42,612 nt of DNA from Opitutia bacterium UBA7397 (GCA_002470605.1 DKND01000121.1:1-42612); one strand, 5' to 3'. Shown: positions 1-7,867, numbered from the stretch's first letter. Notes: generated by a model not told the origin, from the letters alone. A program made the numbers and translations.

Positions 1-126
1 CTACGCATCACGGAAGAGCGAACCGCTGAATTACGCCGGGCCATCGAAGCCGGCGACGCCGTGGTTCTTCATAAACTCTTAGCCGAGGCCCGCATCGCCC
101 GTCAGGCGCTTGATTGTTCGCGATGA
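1..126 (+). CDS. C-terminal end of probable prephenate dehydrogenase (partial)
   Basis: An open frame enters from the left edge and gives 41 residues before TGA at 124-126. The tail is helical and charged, with a stretch of the type AGD..LHKLLAEARIAR, which resembles the C-terminal helix of bacterial TyrA/prephenate dehydrogenases. The stop overlaps the ATG of the aroA-cmk gene (ATGA), so the two are probably translated together, and tyrA next to aroA is a common aromatic amino acid arrangement. The body of the gene is outside the window, so the identity rests on the tail and the neighbour. Any other gene ending in a charged helix cannot be excluded. Confidence 0.5.
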   Translation, partial: LRITEERTAELRRAIEAGDAVVLHKLLAEARIARQALDCSR

Positions 127-2159
127 ATGAATCTTTAATCATCCTGCCTTTTCAAACCCCGGCGCGCGGCGTCGCCCAAGTCCCGGGGTCTAAAAGTATC
201 ACTAACCGCGCCCTGATCTTGGCCGCCTTGGCCGAAGGTGAAACCGTCCTGACTGGGGCGCTCTTCAGCCGAGATACCAAAATCTTGATTGTGGCGCTCC
301 GCGAACTTGGTTTCGAAGTCATCGTCGACGAGGTTGCACTCGTTATCCGCGTCCACGGTCTCGGCGGTCTTATTCCGAAATCATCTGCAACCTTACATGT
401 CGGTAATGCCGGAACTGCCGCCCGCTTTTTGACCGCCTTCCTCGCCCTAGCTCCTGGCGGAAAATACTTCATCGATGGCGACGAAGCCATGCGCGCTCGC
501 CCGATGGCCGGGTTGCTCGCCGCCTTAAGCCATGCGGGCTGCCGCGCGCTGCAAGCTGACGGAACGCCGGCCACGGGCTTCCCGTTCACGCTTCATACCA
601 CTGGCAAATTAGGCGCGTTAGAAGTCGATGCTGCCGCTTCCTCTCAATTACTCTCCGCGCTCTTGATGGTCTTACCGCTTTCTCCTGGGGCATCCGTTAA
701 GATGATTGGCGAAACTGTTTCCGAACCCTTTGTCGAAATGACGTCGCGGATGTGCGCGCAATTTGGCCGGCCCATCCGCCGCGATACCGATGGCCGATGG
801 GTGTGTGATCATAGCGGCCCCTACCTGGCGCCTCAGCCGAGCTACGCCATCGAACCTGATGCCACGGCGGCAAGTTACTTCATCGCCCTTCCAGCCGTCA
901 CGGGACCTCGGGCTAGTGTGCGCATCCATGGCTATGCGGACGGCGGACTCCAGGGAGATACGGCCTTCGCCAAGGTTGCGGCAACCTGTGGCGCCGTCTT
1001 ACGTCCCTCCCATGGCACCCTGGTAACTCAGAGTTGGGCCGGCATTCAGGGCGGAGATTTTGATTTCAATGCTTTCTCAGATACGTTTCTGACGCTGGCG
1101 GTACTGGCGACCCTAGCGACTCAACCGATAAAAATCCGCGGCATCGCCCACACCCGCAAACAGGAAACCGACCGCGTTCTAGCCATGGCCACGGAATTGG
1201 AGCGACTCGGCATCCGCGTCGTGCCTTCAGCGGCGGAACTTAAAGCCAATCCGGAACTTGCGGCCCTGACGATTTATCCTGACCGCGCCGCCTTACGTCG
1301 CACCGCTACCGCCGGCCCGATTTTAATTCATACTTACGAAGATCATCGCATGGCCATGAGCTTCGGGATCTTGGGCTCGTACGATCTTTTTGGAGATGGC
1401 CGACCATGGATTGCGATCGCTGATCCGTCCTGTACGGGAAAGACCTTCCCTAAATTCTTCACCGCCCTCGAGGCCTTACGCACTAATTTCGTCCGGATCT
1501 CCGTCGATGGCGGAGCCGCCTCCGGCAAATCCAGTACCAGCCGCGTACTGGCCCACGCCGTCGGCCTGCTGCACGTCGACACGGGTGCGCATTATCGCAG
1601 CCTCACTCGGGCGCTCGTCGATGCCGGGGCAAACCTGGAGGACGTCGCCTCCGTCGGACTCGCCTTACGCGGCCTCAAGATTGGCTCCCAAATCATTCCG
1701 CATCACGGCGCCCAATCTTCGCGCTTAATGCTCGCCGGTCATCTGCCCGAAGATACCGCGTTGCGGACGCCTGAAATCAATGCCGCGGTTTCGAAAGTCG
1801 CCGCACTACCGGTTGTGCGCCAATTCCTTTTGGAATATCAACGCAGCCAAGTAAAACTGGCACAGGACCATGGCTTTGCCGGAATCGTCATGGAAGGCCG
1901 TGATATCGGCTCCGTCGTCCTGCCTGATGCGGAAGTTCGCATCTTCCTAGAAGCCGATGCCGAAGCGCGCAGCTTACGGCGGGCCGCCGAAGGCCAAGCC
2001 GACGCCGTGACGCAACGCGATCACCTCGATTCCACCCGGAAGGTCGCTCCGTTGGTTTGTCCGAATGGCGCGACGCGGATCGATAACACCCGGCTCTCCC
2101 TCCAGGAAGTTGTCGAGCAGATCGTCGCTTTGGTTCGAGTGGCTGCGTTACCGCGATGA
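123..2159 (+). CDS. aroA-cmk: Bifunctional EPSP synthase / cytidylate kinase (AroA-Cmk fusion)
   Basis: 678 residues with two complete enzymes. Residues 1 to about 455 are 3-phosphoshikimate 1-carboxyvinyltransferase (sixth shikimate step): GSKSITNR at about 22-29, the NAGTAAR substrate loop, a KQETDR motif, YEDHRMAMS and a final DPSCTGKTFPKFF. From about residue 457 a cytidylate kinase follows (CMP/dCMP phosphorylation), with a P-loop GGAASGKSS where families usually have GPA.SGK, then DTGAHYR, GRDIGSVVLPDA and a C-terminal R..APL segment. The ATG at 123 is preferred over an upstream TTG at 114 because it overlaps the previous stop and fits AroA N-termini. plsC follows with another ATGA overlap. 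Fusions of these two enzymes are known in some Proteobacteria. Both domains look catalytically intact. Confidence 0.95.
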   Translation: MNESLIILPFQTPARGVAQVPGSKSITNRALILAALAEGETVLTGALFSRDTKILIVALRELGFEVIVDEVALVIRVHGLGGLIPKSSATLHVGNAGTAARFLTAFLALAPGGKYFIDGDEAMRARPMAGLLAALSHAGCRALQADGTPATGFPFTLHTTGKLGALEVDAAASSQLLSALLMVLPLSPGASVKMIGETVSEPFVEMTSRMCAQFGRPIRRDTDGRWVCDHSGPYLAPQPSYAIEPDATAASYFIALPAVTGPRASVRIHGYADGGLQGDTAFAKVAATCGAVLRPSHGTLVTQSWAGIQGGDFDFNAFSDTFLTLAVLATLATQPIKIRGIAHTRKQETDRVLAMATELERLGIRVVPSAAELKANPELAALTIYPDRAALRRTATAGPILIHTYEDHRMAMSFGILGSYDLFGDGRPWIAIADPSCTGKTFPKFFTALEALRTNFVRISVDGGAASGKSSTSRVLAHAVGLLHVDTGAHYRSLTRALVDAGANLEDVASVGLALRGLKIGSQIIPHHGAQSSRLMLAGHLPEDTALRTPEINAAVSKVAALPVVRQFLLEYQRSQVKLAQDHGFAGIVMEGRDIGSVVLPDAEVRIFLEADAEARSLRRAAEGQADAVTQRDHLDSTRKVAPLVCPNGATRIDNTRLSLQEVVEQIVALVRVAALPR

Positions 2160-2800
2160 TTCTTGAGTCAAAAAATATTCTCTATAAAGCCGTGTATCAC
2201 GGGGCCCGGTCGTTCATCGAAGTCTTCTCCACCCTGGAAGTAGAAGGTTGGGAAAATATTCCCCAAGGGTCTTGTCTGTTCGCTTCCAACCACCAAAGCA
2301 TGATTGATCCGCCGTTACTCGGTTCATGCCTGCCGCGGGAAATCTCCTTCGTGGCGCGCCGCACGCTTTTTGATAACCCCGTCTTCGGTTTCGTCATTCG
2401 TGCCTGCCATTCTATCCCGATCGATCGCGGCGCCGCTGACCTTGGGGCGATACGGGCGGCCTTGGCCGCCCTGGCCGATGACCGTGGTCTCTTGATTTTC
2501 CCGGAGGGCACTCGCAGCATCGATGGGGTCATCACGGAGGCCAAAGCGGGTGCTGGTCTCTTGGCGTGTAAGTCAGGGGCGCCGGTTGTTCCGATCCATA
2601 TCCGCGGTGCGCGTGACATCCTGCCGAAAGGTTCACACTTCCCGGTAGGCTCCGCCCGCGTCCGGGTACGCTTTGGACCGGCCATTCCCGCTTCTTCTTA
2701 TGACCCTGGCAAAGATCATCCCGATCGCTTCTTGGAAGCGTCGCGGAGAATCTTGCATGCGATCAAAGACTTACCCGACCACTGCGACCCAGGCCTTTAG
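2156..2800 (+). CDS. plsC: 1-acyl-sn-glycerol-3-phosphate acyltransferase (PlsC family)
   Basis: 214 residues, normal length for a bacterial lysophosphatidate acyltransferase, which makes phosphatidic acid at the inner membrane. The acyltransferase motif NHQSMID places the catalytic His at 46 and Asp at 51, and FPEGTR at 115-120 is the glycerol-phosphate binding block. The start ATG overlaps the stop of aroA-cmk (ATGA), implying coupling. A cmk-plsC neighbourhood is also found in other bacteria, so the order may predate the aroA-cmk fusion. The stop codon shares bases with that of the convergent dnaN (TTAG at 2797-2800). No terminator is visible between them. Substrate specificity within the family cannot be read from sequence. 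Confidence 0.9.
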   Translation: MILESKNILYKAVYHGARSFIEVFSTLEVEGWENIPQGSCLFASNHQSMIDPPLLGSCLPREISFVARRTLFDNPVFGFVIRACHSIPIDRGAADLGAIRAALAALADDRGLLIFPEGTRSIDGVITEAKAGAGLLACKSGAPVVPIHIRGARDILPKGSHFPVGSARVRVRFGPAIPASSYDPGKDHPDRFLEASRRILHAIKDLPDHCDPGL

Positions 2801-3924
2801 GAAATGCGCTGAGGCATGACGACGCAGAGGAAGTCATCCTTCAGTCCACGAATCACGCCGGGGGACATCTCGTCCTTGAATTCAAAATCAATCTCGTCTT
2901 CCGTCAAAGCCTTGAGGGGGTCGATGATATACTGAGGATTGAAAGCGATGTTCACTTCCGGTCCGTCATATTTTACGGCAATCGGTTCGTGGGCTTCGCC
3001 GCTTTCGGACTTGGCAGAAATTTCGAGATTCTGGGTCTTCTTCGATACCGTCATGCGAATCGTGTTGTTGCGATCATCGGTCATCAGGGAGGCGCGATTC
3101 ACGCTTTCGAGTATTTTTTCACGTTCGAGACGAACCTTCGAACCCGCTTCCTTGGGGATGACCTGGCGGTAGTTCGGGTAATTTCCTTCGACAACTTTAG
3201 AGACCAATTGGATGCGATCGACGAGGCCTTCTTCATTCTTCGGGATGTCGATGGTGAAGCCGACCTGGCGTTCGTTATTCGAGATATGGGCCATGCCGCC
3301 AGCCTTGAGTAATCGCATCAGCTCGATTATGGTGCGAGCTGGCAAGATTAACGCTAAAGGTTTATCGGCGCCTTCTAATTTACGTTCGCATTTCGCCAAA
3401 CGGCGACCATCCGTGGCAACGACGGTTAATTTTCCTTCGGCGAATTCAAAGAAGACGCCGTTCAGAATATAACGGTTCTCATCGGATGACTGAGCGTAGC
3501 TGACTTTCCGCAGCATGTCTCCGAGATCATCTTGGTTAATTGAAATTGTTGGTTGGCCAGAGAAATTTGAAATCGGGGGGAATTGATCCGCGGGCAAGCC
3601 AGCGATCTGGAAAACTGAACTGCCGGAAGTTATTTTAACGCGGTCTTTGCCAGTCAGTTCTACGATGGTGTCGGCGTTCGAAAGCGCGCGGACGATGGGG
3701 ACTAATTTTTTGACCGGCAACGTGATGCGTCCTGGTGAGGATACCGATGCTTTAATCCGACAGCAGATTCCCAGATCAAGGTTGGTGGTCGTCAGGGTGA
3801 CCGTATCCCCTTCGGCTTCGATCAGGACGTTTTGGAGAATCGGCATCGTTGCGCGATTACCAACCACGTTGGTGACGCTGGAGAGTCCGTTGAAAAAATG
3901 GTTTCGGTTGACCTTGAACTTCAT
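2797..3924 (-). CDS. dnaN: DNA polymerase III subunit beta (sliding clamp)
   Basis: 375 residues from the ATG at 3924, matching the usual 365-380. The clamp encircles DNA and tethers the replicative polymerase. The N-terminus MKFKVNRNHF...VGNRATMPILQNVLIEA lines up with known DnaN starts. ATDGRRLAKCER in the middle and a C-terminal PQYIIDPLKAL...VVMPQR block are also typical. The frame runs open 7 codons further upstream, but that adds nothing conserved, and neither start has a clear Shine-Dalgarno. dnaA is not adjacent in this window. Instead the upstream 230 bp carry DnaA-box-like sites (see the oriC candidate). Transcription runs away from that region. Confidence 0.97.
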   Translation of the reverse strand: MKFKVNRNHFFNGLSSVTNVVGNRATMPILQNVLIEAEGDTVTLTTTNLDLGICCRIKASVSSPGRITLPVKKLVPIVRALSNADTIVELTGKDRVKITSGSSVFQIAGLPADQFPPISNFSGQPTISINQDDLGDMLRKVSYAQSSDENRYILNGVFFEFAEGKLTVVATDGRRLAKCERKLEGADKPLALILPARTIIELMRLLKAGGMAHISNNERQVGFTIDIPKNEEGLVDRIQLVSKVVEGNYPNYRQVIPKEAGSKVRLEREKILESVNRASLMTDDRNNTIRMTVSKKTQNLEISAKSESGEAHEPIAVKYDGPEVNIAFNPQYIIDPLKALTEDEIDFEFKDEMSPGVIRGLKDDFLCVVMPQRIS

Positions 3925-4021
3925 GATGCGGAAGAATTGAGGCATCGTGGGGGGTGAGGCAACTACGCAATGACCACATTCCCGGAAGACTGTATCTAAT
4001 TATCTATCCATATATAAATAC

Positions 4022-4036
4022 CAGTAGTAACAGTAG
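4022..4036 (+). other. DnaA-trio-like trinucleotide run
   Basis: Five consecutive triplets CAG, TAG, TAA, CAG, TAG, all with A in the middle and a purine third, lie between an 83% AT segment and a DnaA-box-like site. DnaA-trios are known to guide DnaA filament growth on one strand of the origin. The match here is by pattern only. Confidence 0.4.
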
Positions 4037-4048
4037 GCATCGGAATTC

Positions 4049-4057
4049 TGTGGATAG
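4049..4057 (-). promoter_or_regulatory. DnaA-box-like site 1 (CTATCCACA, minus strand)
   Basis: The minus strand reads CTATCCACA, one mismatch (first base) from the consensus TTATNCACA. It sits 12 bp beyond the trinucleotide run, the position expected for an origin DnaA box next to an unwinding element. Confidence 0.5.
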
Positions 4058-4131
4058 TTTCACAAGCCGTTGGATTACGAGGGATATGGGAAAAATGACG
4101 GGTTGTGCCGACATTGCGAACAACCCCTGAT

Positions 4132-4140
4132 TTATTCACA
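4132..4140 (+). promoter_or_regulatory. DnaA box 2 (TTATTCACA)
   Basis: Exact match to TTATNCACA on the plus strand, in the dnaN-pssA gap about 75 bp from site 1. Confidence 0.6.
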
Positions 4141-4169
4141 ACCGCCCTTAAACACGAATACCTCACGGA

Positions 4170-4178
4170 CTATTCACA
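4170..4178 (+). promoter_or_regulatory. DnaA-box-like site 3 (CTATTCACA)
   Basis: One mismatch to TTATNCACA, same orientation as site 2 and 38 bp from it. It overlaps the last codons and stop of pssA, so part of the match could be fixed by coding. Confidence 0.4.
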
Positions 4179-5067
4179 ACGCAGACACATCTTCATCGTC
4201 ATCCTCGGGGGCCGGGTCGATTTCACTCTTTTTCAGCAGAAATAAATGCCGGATGATTCCCCATATGATGTAACCCAGGAATAGGGCGGGAAAGGAGAAC
4301 TCCGGGTATCGAAACACGATGGCAACGCTAATGATAATTAGAATAAAACCTCTCGTGCGGGCCCTTGATTTCCAATCCAGCTTCTTAAAACTCGGGAAAC
4401 GGACATTACTGATCATCAGGTAAGAAATCACCAACATGAGCGGCAAAAGGGTCCAAGACCATGCCAGTAGGGTATGATCCAAAGGATCTTTGATTTCGCC
4501 GTTTCTCAGGAAGCGAGAAAGGACCAAGACCAGGGAGGCCATCACGCCGGCCGCGGCGGGCGATGGTAAGCCTACGAAATCACCCCCGGCTGCCCGTTTC
4601 TCATTCCCGGGAACTAGCGGATTGGTCAGCACGTTAAAGCGCGCCAGGCGCACTCCCACACAAAGCAGATAGATAAAGGCCAGCAGCCAGGTGGCCAATT
4701 GGACATTATCATTTTCGCCCGGTTTGATGATTAGGAAACAAGCCATGAGCGCGGGTGCGACTCCGAACGAAACCGTATCGGCGATAGAATCGAATTCGGC
4801 CCCGAAGAGCGATTCACGGTTGGTTGCGCGGGCTACCAGGCCGTCGAAAAGATCGCAAACACAGGCGAAAAGGATGAACCAGACCGCCCAGATATAGTGA
4901 TCAGCGCGTTCGGCCGCTGGGAGCGCCGTGAAGCGGGCTTCGATGCAATTTTTGATGGCCAAAAAGCCGCAGAGCATATTGCCCGCCGTAAAAAGATTCG
5001 GCAGCAGGTAGATATGCGCGGCCTCTTCTGGACTGGAATAGGCAGGTTTTAAAGGTCTTTGGGACAC
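4174..5067 (-). CDS. pssA: CDP-diacylglycerol--serine O-phosphatidyltransferase
   Basis: 297 residues of hydrophobic membrane protein. The CDP-alcohol phosphatidyltransferase signature is complete: D75-G-x2-A79-R80-x8-G89-x3-D93-x3-D97. The early PNLFTAGNMLCGF and the size fit the type II PssA family, which makes phosphatidylserine, the precursor of phosphatidylethanolamine. A soluble acidic tail (EDDDEDVSAL) ends the protein. The start lies 2 bp after the stop of the RelE-fold gene, so it is the last gene of a four-gene minus-strand operon. No psd gene is beside it here. A related CDP-alcohol transferase such as PgsA is less likely, because the N-terminal region and tail match PssA better. 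Confidence 0.88.
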   Translation of the reverse strand: MSQRPLKPAYSSPEEAAHIYLLPNLFTAGNMLCGFLAIKNCIEARFTALPAAERADHYIWAVWFILFACVCDLFDGLVARATNRESLFGAEFDSIADTVSFGVAPALMACFLIIKPGENDNVQLATWLLAFIYLLCVGVRLARFNVLTNPLVPGNEKRAAGGDFVGLPSPAAAGVMASLVLVLSRFLRNGEIKDPLDHTLLAWSWTLLPLMLVISYLMISNVRFPSFKKLDWKSRARTRGFILIIISVAIVFRYPEFSFPALFLGYIIWGIIRHLFLLKKSEIDPAPEDDDEDVSAL

Positions 5068-5069
5068 GA

Positions 5070-5432
5070 TTAGGATTTGGGTTCGTCGAGGTATTTCCAG
5101 AAGCCGCCCTCTTGTTCAAGGCGGGCTTCGTCTTCGGGGAAAGGAAGGTGAGAGCGAAAAGCGAAGTCGTTAAAGGTATGCCGATGTAAGACATAATTAG
5201 CCAGGAGCGACCCTTCGGTGGCCTCGAAATATATCCGGAATTCGCCGACGCGTAAACGGTGATACGTATGCCCGCCGCGCCGTACCGTACCGAGATCCGA
5301 ACGTCCTTGCAGGAGGTCCTCCGGGGTGAGCGAAGAAAATGCTTCCACGACTTCCATTTGCTCCAGCGTCGGCAGTTTGCCTAAGACGTGCATCGCTTGA
5401 TCGCTAAAATTAACTTGGTACATCTCTGGCAT
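5070..5432 (-). CDS. RelE/ParE-fold small protein, no antitoxin partner
   Basis: 120 residues from ATG at 5432 (a second ATG at 5423 and a TTG at 5462 are also open). The middle, HRLRVGEFRIYFEA followed by a strand ending NYVLHRHTFNDFAFR, is the beta-hairpin core typical of RelE/ParE-type mRNase toxins (usually YRLRVGDYRVIYE...VLRVGHRKDIY). The N-terminal helices also fit. No antitoxin-like ORF is next to it; instead it sits 2 bp before pssA and 34 bp after a phosphatase gene. It may therefore be a domesticated RelE-fold protein with a housekeeping or regulatory role. The C-terminal tail (EDEARLEQEGGFWKYL) is not part of the fold. Toxin activity is not claimed. Confidence 0.6.
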   Translation of the reverse strand: MPEMYQVNFSDQAMHVLGKLPTLEQMEVVEAFSSLTPEDLLQGRSDLGTVRRGGHTYHRLRVGEFRIYFEATEGSLLANYVLHRHTFNDFAFRSHLPFPEDEARLEQEGGFWKYLDEPKS

Positions 5433-5466
5433 AAGGAAACGGAGGGTGACGAACTTCGGCAACCAT

Positions 5467-5925
5467 TCAGTTACTGCGCTTCCAGCTCTTAAGCAGGTAT
5501 TTCGCGCGCATTTCGACTAAATCCAGTACTTTTTCGAAATCTTTGGTTTCGCCATAGTAGGGATCTGGTAGGGGTTCCGTCCCTAAGAATAGGACGAGTT
5601 TATGTTGATGCTCGGCGGGACACTGGGGATGCAGCGCGCGTAGGTTTATCTCGTCCGCCGCCATGATGATATCGAAGTGCGCGAAGTCGGAGGTTTCAAC
5701 CTGTCGCGCCCGAAGCGGGGATAAATCATAGCCTCGCGATTCTGCATGGCGAATCGTCCGTGGATCGGGCGGGTTGCCGATGTGGTAATTTTCCGTACCA
5801 GCGGAATCAAATTCGATGGCAAGGCCAGCCAGCCTCGCCTGGGCCCGCAGCACGGCCTCCATCGTCGGAGACCGGCAGATGTTGCCCATGCAGACGAGGA
5901 GGATACGTCTCGGACGCTTGCTCAC
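5467..5925 (-). CDS. Low-molecular-weight protein-tyrosine phosphatase family
   Basis: 152 residues, typical of the family. The phosphate-binding loop C12-MGNIC-R18-S is the CX5R(S/T) active site, and D121-PYYG carries the general acid Asp. These cytoplasmic enzymes remove phosphate from tyrosine, or in some members from phosphoarginine. Which applies here cannot be decided. The start is GTG at 5925, directly after the TAA of the thioredoxin-like gene with no gap, and the CMGNICRSP loop sits at the usual distance from it. Second gene of the thioredoxin-phosphatase-RelE fold-pssA run. Confidence 0.9.
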   Translation of the reverse strand: MSKRPRRILLVCMGNICRSPTMEAVLRAQARLAGLAIEFDSAGTENYHIGNPPDPRTIRHAESRGYDLSPLRARQVETSDFAHFDIIMAADEINLRALHPQCPAEHQHKLVLFLGTEPLPDPYYGETKDFEKVLDLVEMRAKYLLKSWKRSN

Positions 5926-6396
5926 TTACTTGCCGAGCAGCTTCTTGAGGCCATCCAAGTCCCGGCCGTTCTTGGTCAGAAGATCGCCATTTTTGCCGTA
6001 TACGAGGAGCGTAGGGATGCCGGTCACGCCCTGTTCCATTTTAATTGCCCCGCCTCCCGCAGACCTGAAGGGGACGGCGGGCCAGGGCATTTTGGTTTCC
6101 TTCATGTAAGCGAACATCTGGGCCTCGTCATTGTCGCTACTGATAAAGACCACGGCGAGCTTGGCCTTGTTAGCGTTGGCAAACTTGACGAGTTGCGGCG
6201 TGAAGACGCGGCAGGGTGGGCACCAATGGGCAGAGCAGTACACCGCCACGGTCTTATTCTTCAGCGTAGCGAGGTCGACGTCCTTGCCGTTTGCATCGAC
6301 TAGGCCTTCCGTGAAGCGGGTCTTCCAATCAAAGTCGGCGGCGGTGGCGAGGGCGGCGCAGAGCATGAGACTGAAGGCGGCGAGGAACGTTTTCAT
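5926..6396 (-). CDS. Exported thioredoxin-like protein (nucleoredoxin/TlpA type)
   Basis: 156 residues. A signal peptide (MKTFLAAF...ALATA, cleavage near residue 19) leads to a thioredoxin fold with the redox motif W58-C59-P60-P61-C62 and the cis-Pro region GVTGIPTLLVY. The WCPPCR motif, and an SSDNDEAQ.FAYMKETKMPWPAVPF block, match nucleoredoxin/tryparedoxin-like proteins in Bacteria. It probably acts as a thiol-disulfide oxidoreductase in the periplasm; its partner is unknown. A TATAAT element lies exactly 6 nt upstream of the ATG, so the transcript may start at the start codon. First gene of a minus-strand operon ending in pssA. Confidence 0.85.
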   Translation of the reverse strand: MKTFLAAFSLMLCAALATAADFDWKTRFTEGLVDANGKDVDLATLKNKTVAVYCSAHWCPPCRVFTPQLVKFANANKAKLAVVFISSDNDEAQMFAYMKETKMPWPAVPFRSAGGGAIKMEQGVTGIPTLLVYGKNGDLLTKNGRDLDGLKKLLGK

Positions 6397-6402
6397 GGTG
6401 TA

Positions 6403-6408
6403 ATTATA
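6403..6408 (-). promoter_or_regulatory. -10 element TATAAT of a probable leaderless promoter
   Basis: The minus strand reads TATAAT, then TACACC, then the ATG of the thioredoxin-like gene at 6396. With a normal 6-7 nt gap to +1 the transcript would begin at the A of ATG. The -35 hexamer is weak. Confidence 0.55.
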
Positions 6409-6480
6409 GCATAGTTCTCACCTCACCGGACATCGATAATCTTAATAATACCTATTTATTGAAAGAGCGCCGAAGCTGGC

Positions 6481-6936
6481 TTAGACCTTGCCGCCAAAAC
6501 TTTGGTGGTCGTCGAGGTCGAGCACGTCGAACCAGGTCGTGATATCTTCCCGTTTGGCGCCGGCTGGGGTGGACGACTGATAATCGCTTAAACGTGCACG
6601 GCCACCGGGTGCCGAAGGAGCACGTGATTCATGGAAAGCGCTGAAAGCAGCGATTTCATGCCCGAGGCGGGGGATTTTCGCATGGGCCATCATCCAAGCT
6701 AATATTTCTCCGTCACCTAAGTCATTAGATACCTGAGACTTAAGTTCATCTTCGTTGATGCCGAGAAAGTCTAAGACGTTGCGATCCAAAGAGCAGCCGT
6801 AGGTGTATTCACCGTTTTTACCCGTCAGGGTTGCCCGGCATTTATCTAGCATGCGCGGAAGAATGACGAGGCCGCCAAGGCGGACGCGAGGGCTGCGGGG
6901 TGGGTGTTGGGTTAGGTCGTAGAGATCGTGGGGCAT
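6481..6936 (-). CDS. DUF5069 domain protein
   Basis: 151 residues. The pattern of an early RSPRVRLGGLVILPRMLDKCRA, then Y.YGC.LDR..L.FLGI and EILAWM, matches the DUF5069 family, short proteins frequent in Verrucomicrobiota and Planctomycetota. The function is unknown. No membrane segment or signal peptide is visible, so it is probably cytoplasmic. The upstream sequence is pyrimidine-rich with no Shine-Dalgarno. It is divergent from the ccsA-hemA operon across about 60 bp and separated from the thioredoxin-like gene by 84 bp. Confidence 0.8.
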   Translation of the reverse strand: MPHDLYDLTQHPPRSPRVRLGGLVILPRMLDKCRATLTGKNGEYTYGCSLDRNVLDFLGINEDELKSQVSNDLGDGEILAWMMAHAKIPRLGHEIAAFSAFHESRAPSAPGGRARLSDYQSSTPAGAKREDITTWFDVLDLDDHQSFGGKV

Positions 6937-6997
6937 AAAATAAGGAAGAAATTCACGTTAGCCCCCCCTGCTTAAACGTGCAAGAACTGAGGTAAGA

Positions 6998-7867
6998 ATG
7001 GAGGTTTGCCAAAATGTCACACACCCTCAATTTCTCGGCATGGCCTTGTTTGTCGCAGATATCACCGCCCTTCCCTTGACCCGGGATTGCTGGGTCGGGG
7101 CAGCTGCGGTGTTTTTGGCGGCAGCCCTCTTAGATTGGTATGCTCCGAGGGATAACTCAGGAAAAGTTCAGGCCGCGGGGCTTTGGCTCCTCCGCGCCGG
7201 GTGGGTGCTTATTACGGCTATGCTGGCCTACCAAGGCTTACGGACGCGCGCCCTGCCGATTACTTCGGCAGCGGAGGTGCTTCTTTCCATCGCTTGGGGG
7301 CTTGCCGGCCTTGCGGGCTTTCTGGACCTGACTTTTAACCATCGTCTCCCAAGTTGGGCGATCGGTAGTGCGACTGCCGTTTGTCTGGTCATCGCCGCCG
7401 GGCTTGGCGTGGTCCCCCACCCTTCGGTGACTGCGAATAAGCCGATGTTGATGATGCATGTCGGGGCAGCCGTCCTCGCTTATTGTGTGCTTGCCGCCCA
7501 AGCGCTTAATTCGGCGGCTTACCTTTTGCAGGACCGGGCGCTCGCGAAACGTCAGTTCGGTGGCATCTACGCACTGCTCCCCTCGCTTGTGCCCTTAGAT
7601 AGGGTCGGCAGCCAATTACTCGGCGCGGCGGTATGGCTCTTGGGCTTATCGTTGGTGATTGGCGCCACGGACTGGGCGCAACGCGATCTGGCGCTCGTCG
7701 CTCTTCCAAAACTATCCGCCTCGCTGCTTACGTGGGTGGCCGGACTTTATGTGATCATTCAGCGTCGTCGGCATCGCCTCGCTGGCGCCGCCTTCGCTCG
7801 CGCTTCGCTCTGGGCCTGCGTTCCTGCGCTCATCGCGCTTTATTTATCTTTGCCGCACGCCCGATGA
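6998..7867 (+). CDS. CcsA/HemX-like cytochrome c assembly family membrane protein
   Basis: 289 residues with about eight membrane segments. The mid-protein LMMHVGAAVLAYCVLA segment (His 154) resembles the conserved His-bearing helix of the CcsA/CcmC/HemX (inner membrane YpjD) family, which handles haem or helps cytochrome c maturation. It sits directly before hemA with an ATGA overlap, the hemX-hemA order also found in Bacillus, which favours a HemX-like role in tetrapyrrole synthesis over cytochrome assembly proper. GAGG spaced 5 nt before the ATG at 6998 supports this start over the internal ATG at 7040. The WWD haem-binding loop of true CcsA is not evident. Confidence 0.75.
   Translation: MEVCQNVTHPQFLGMALFVADITALPLTRDCWVGAAAVFLAAALLDWYAPRDNSGKVQAAGLWLLRAGWVLITAMLAYQGLRTRALPITSAAEVLLSIAWGLAGLAGFLDLTFNHRLPSWAIGSATAVCLVIAAGLGVVPHPSVTANKPMLMMHVGAAVLAYCVLAAQALNSAAYLLQDRALAKRQFGGIYALLPSLVPLDRVGSQLLGAAVWLLGLSLVIGATDWAQRDLALVALPKLSASLLTWVAGLYVIIQRRRHRLAGAAFARASLWACVPALIALYLSLPHAR

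Larger units (their letters stand above)
3960..4178. other. Candidate replication origin region (oriC-like) upstream of dnaN
   Basis: The gap between dnaN and pssA contains, in order: a 30-bp segment at 3991-4020 with 25 A/T; a run of five trinucleotides CAG-TAG-TAA-CAG-TAG at 4022-4036 that fits the DnaA-trio pattern (N-A-G/A); a 12-bp spacer; a DnaA-box-like 9-mer TGTGGATAG at 4049-4057; a perfect DnaA box TTATTCACA at 4132-4140; and CTATTCACA at 4170-4178 overlapping the end of pssA. AT-rich DNA, then trios, spacer and box is the order described for the basal unwinding element of bacterial origins. Origin function is inference. Alternatives are DnaA-controlled expression of dnaN, or chance matches in an AT-rich promoter. 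Confidence 0.55.

Noticed and set aside
5070..5925. Toxin-antitoxin pair
   Set aside because: The RelE-fold gene's neighbours are an LMW phosphatase and pssA. Neither they nor any small ORF nearby looks like an antitoxin.
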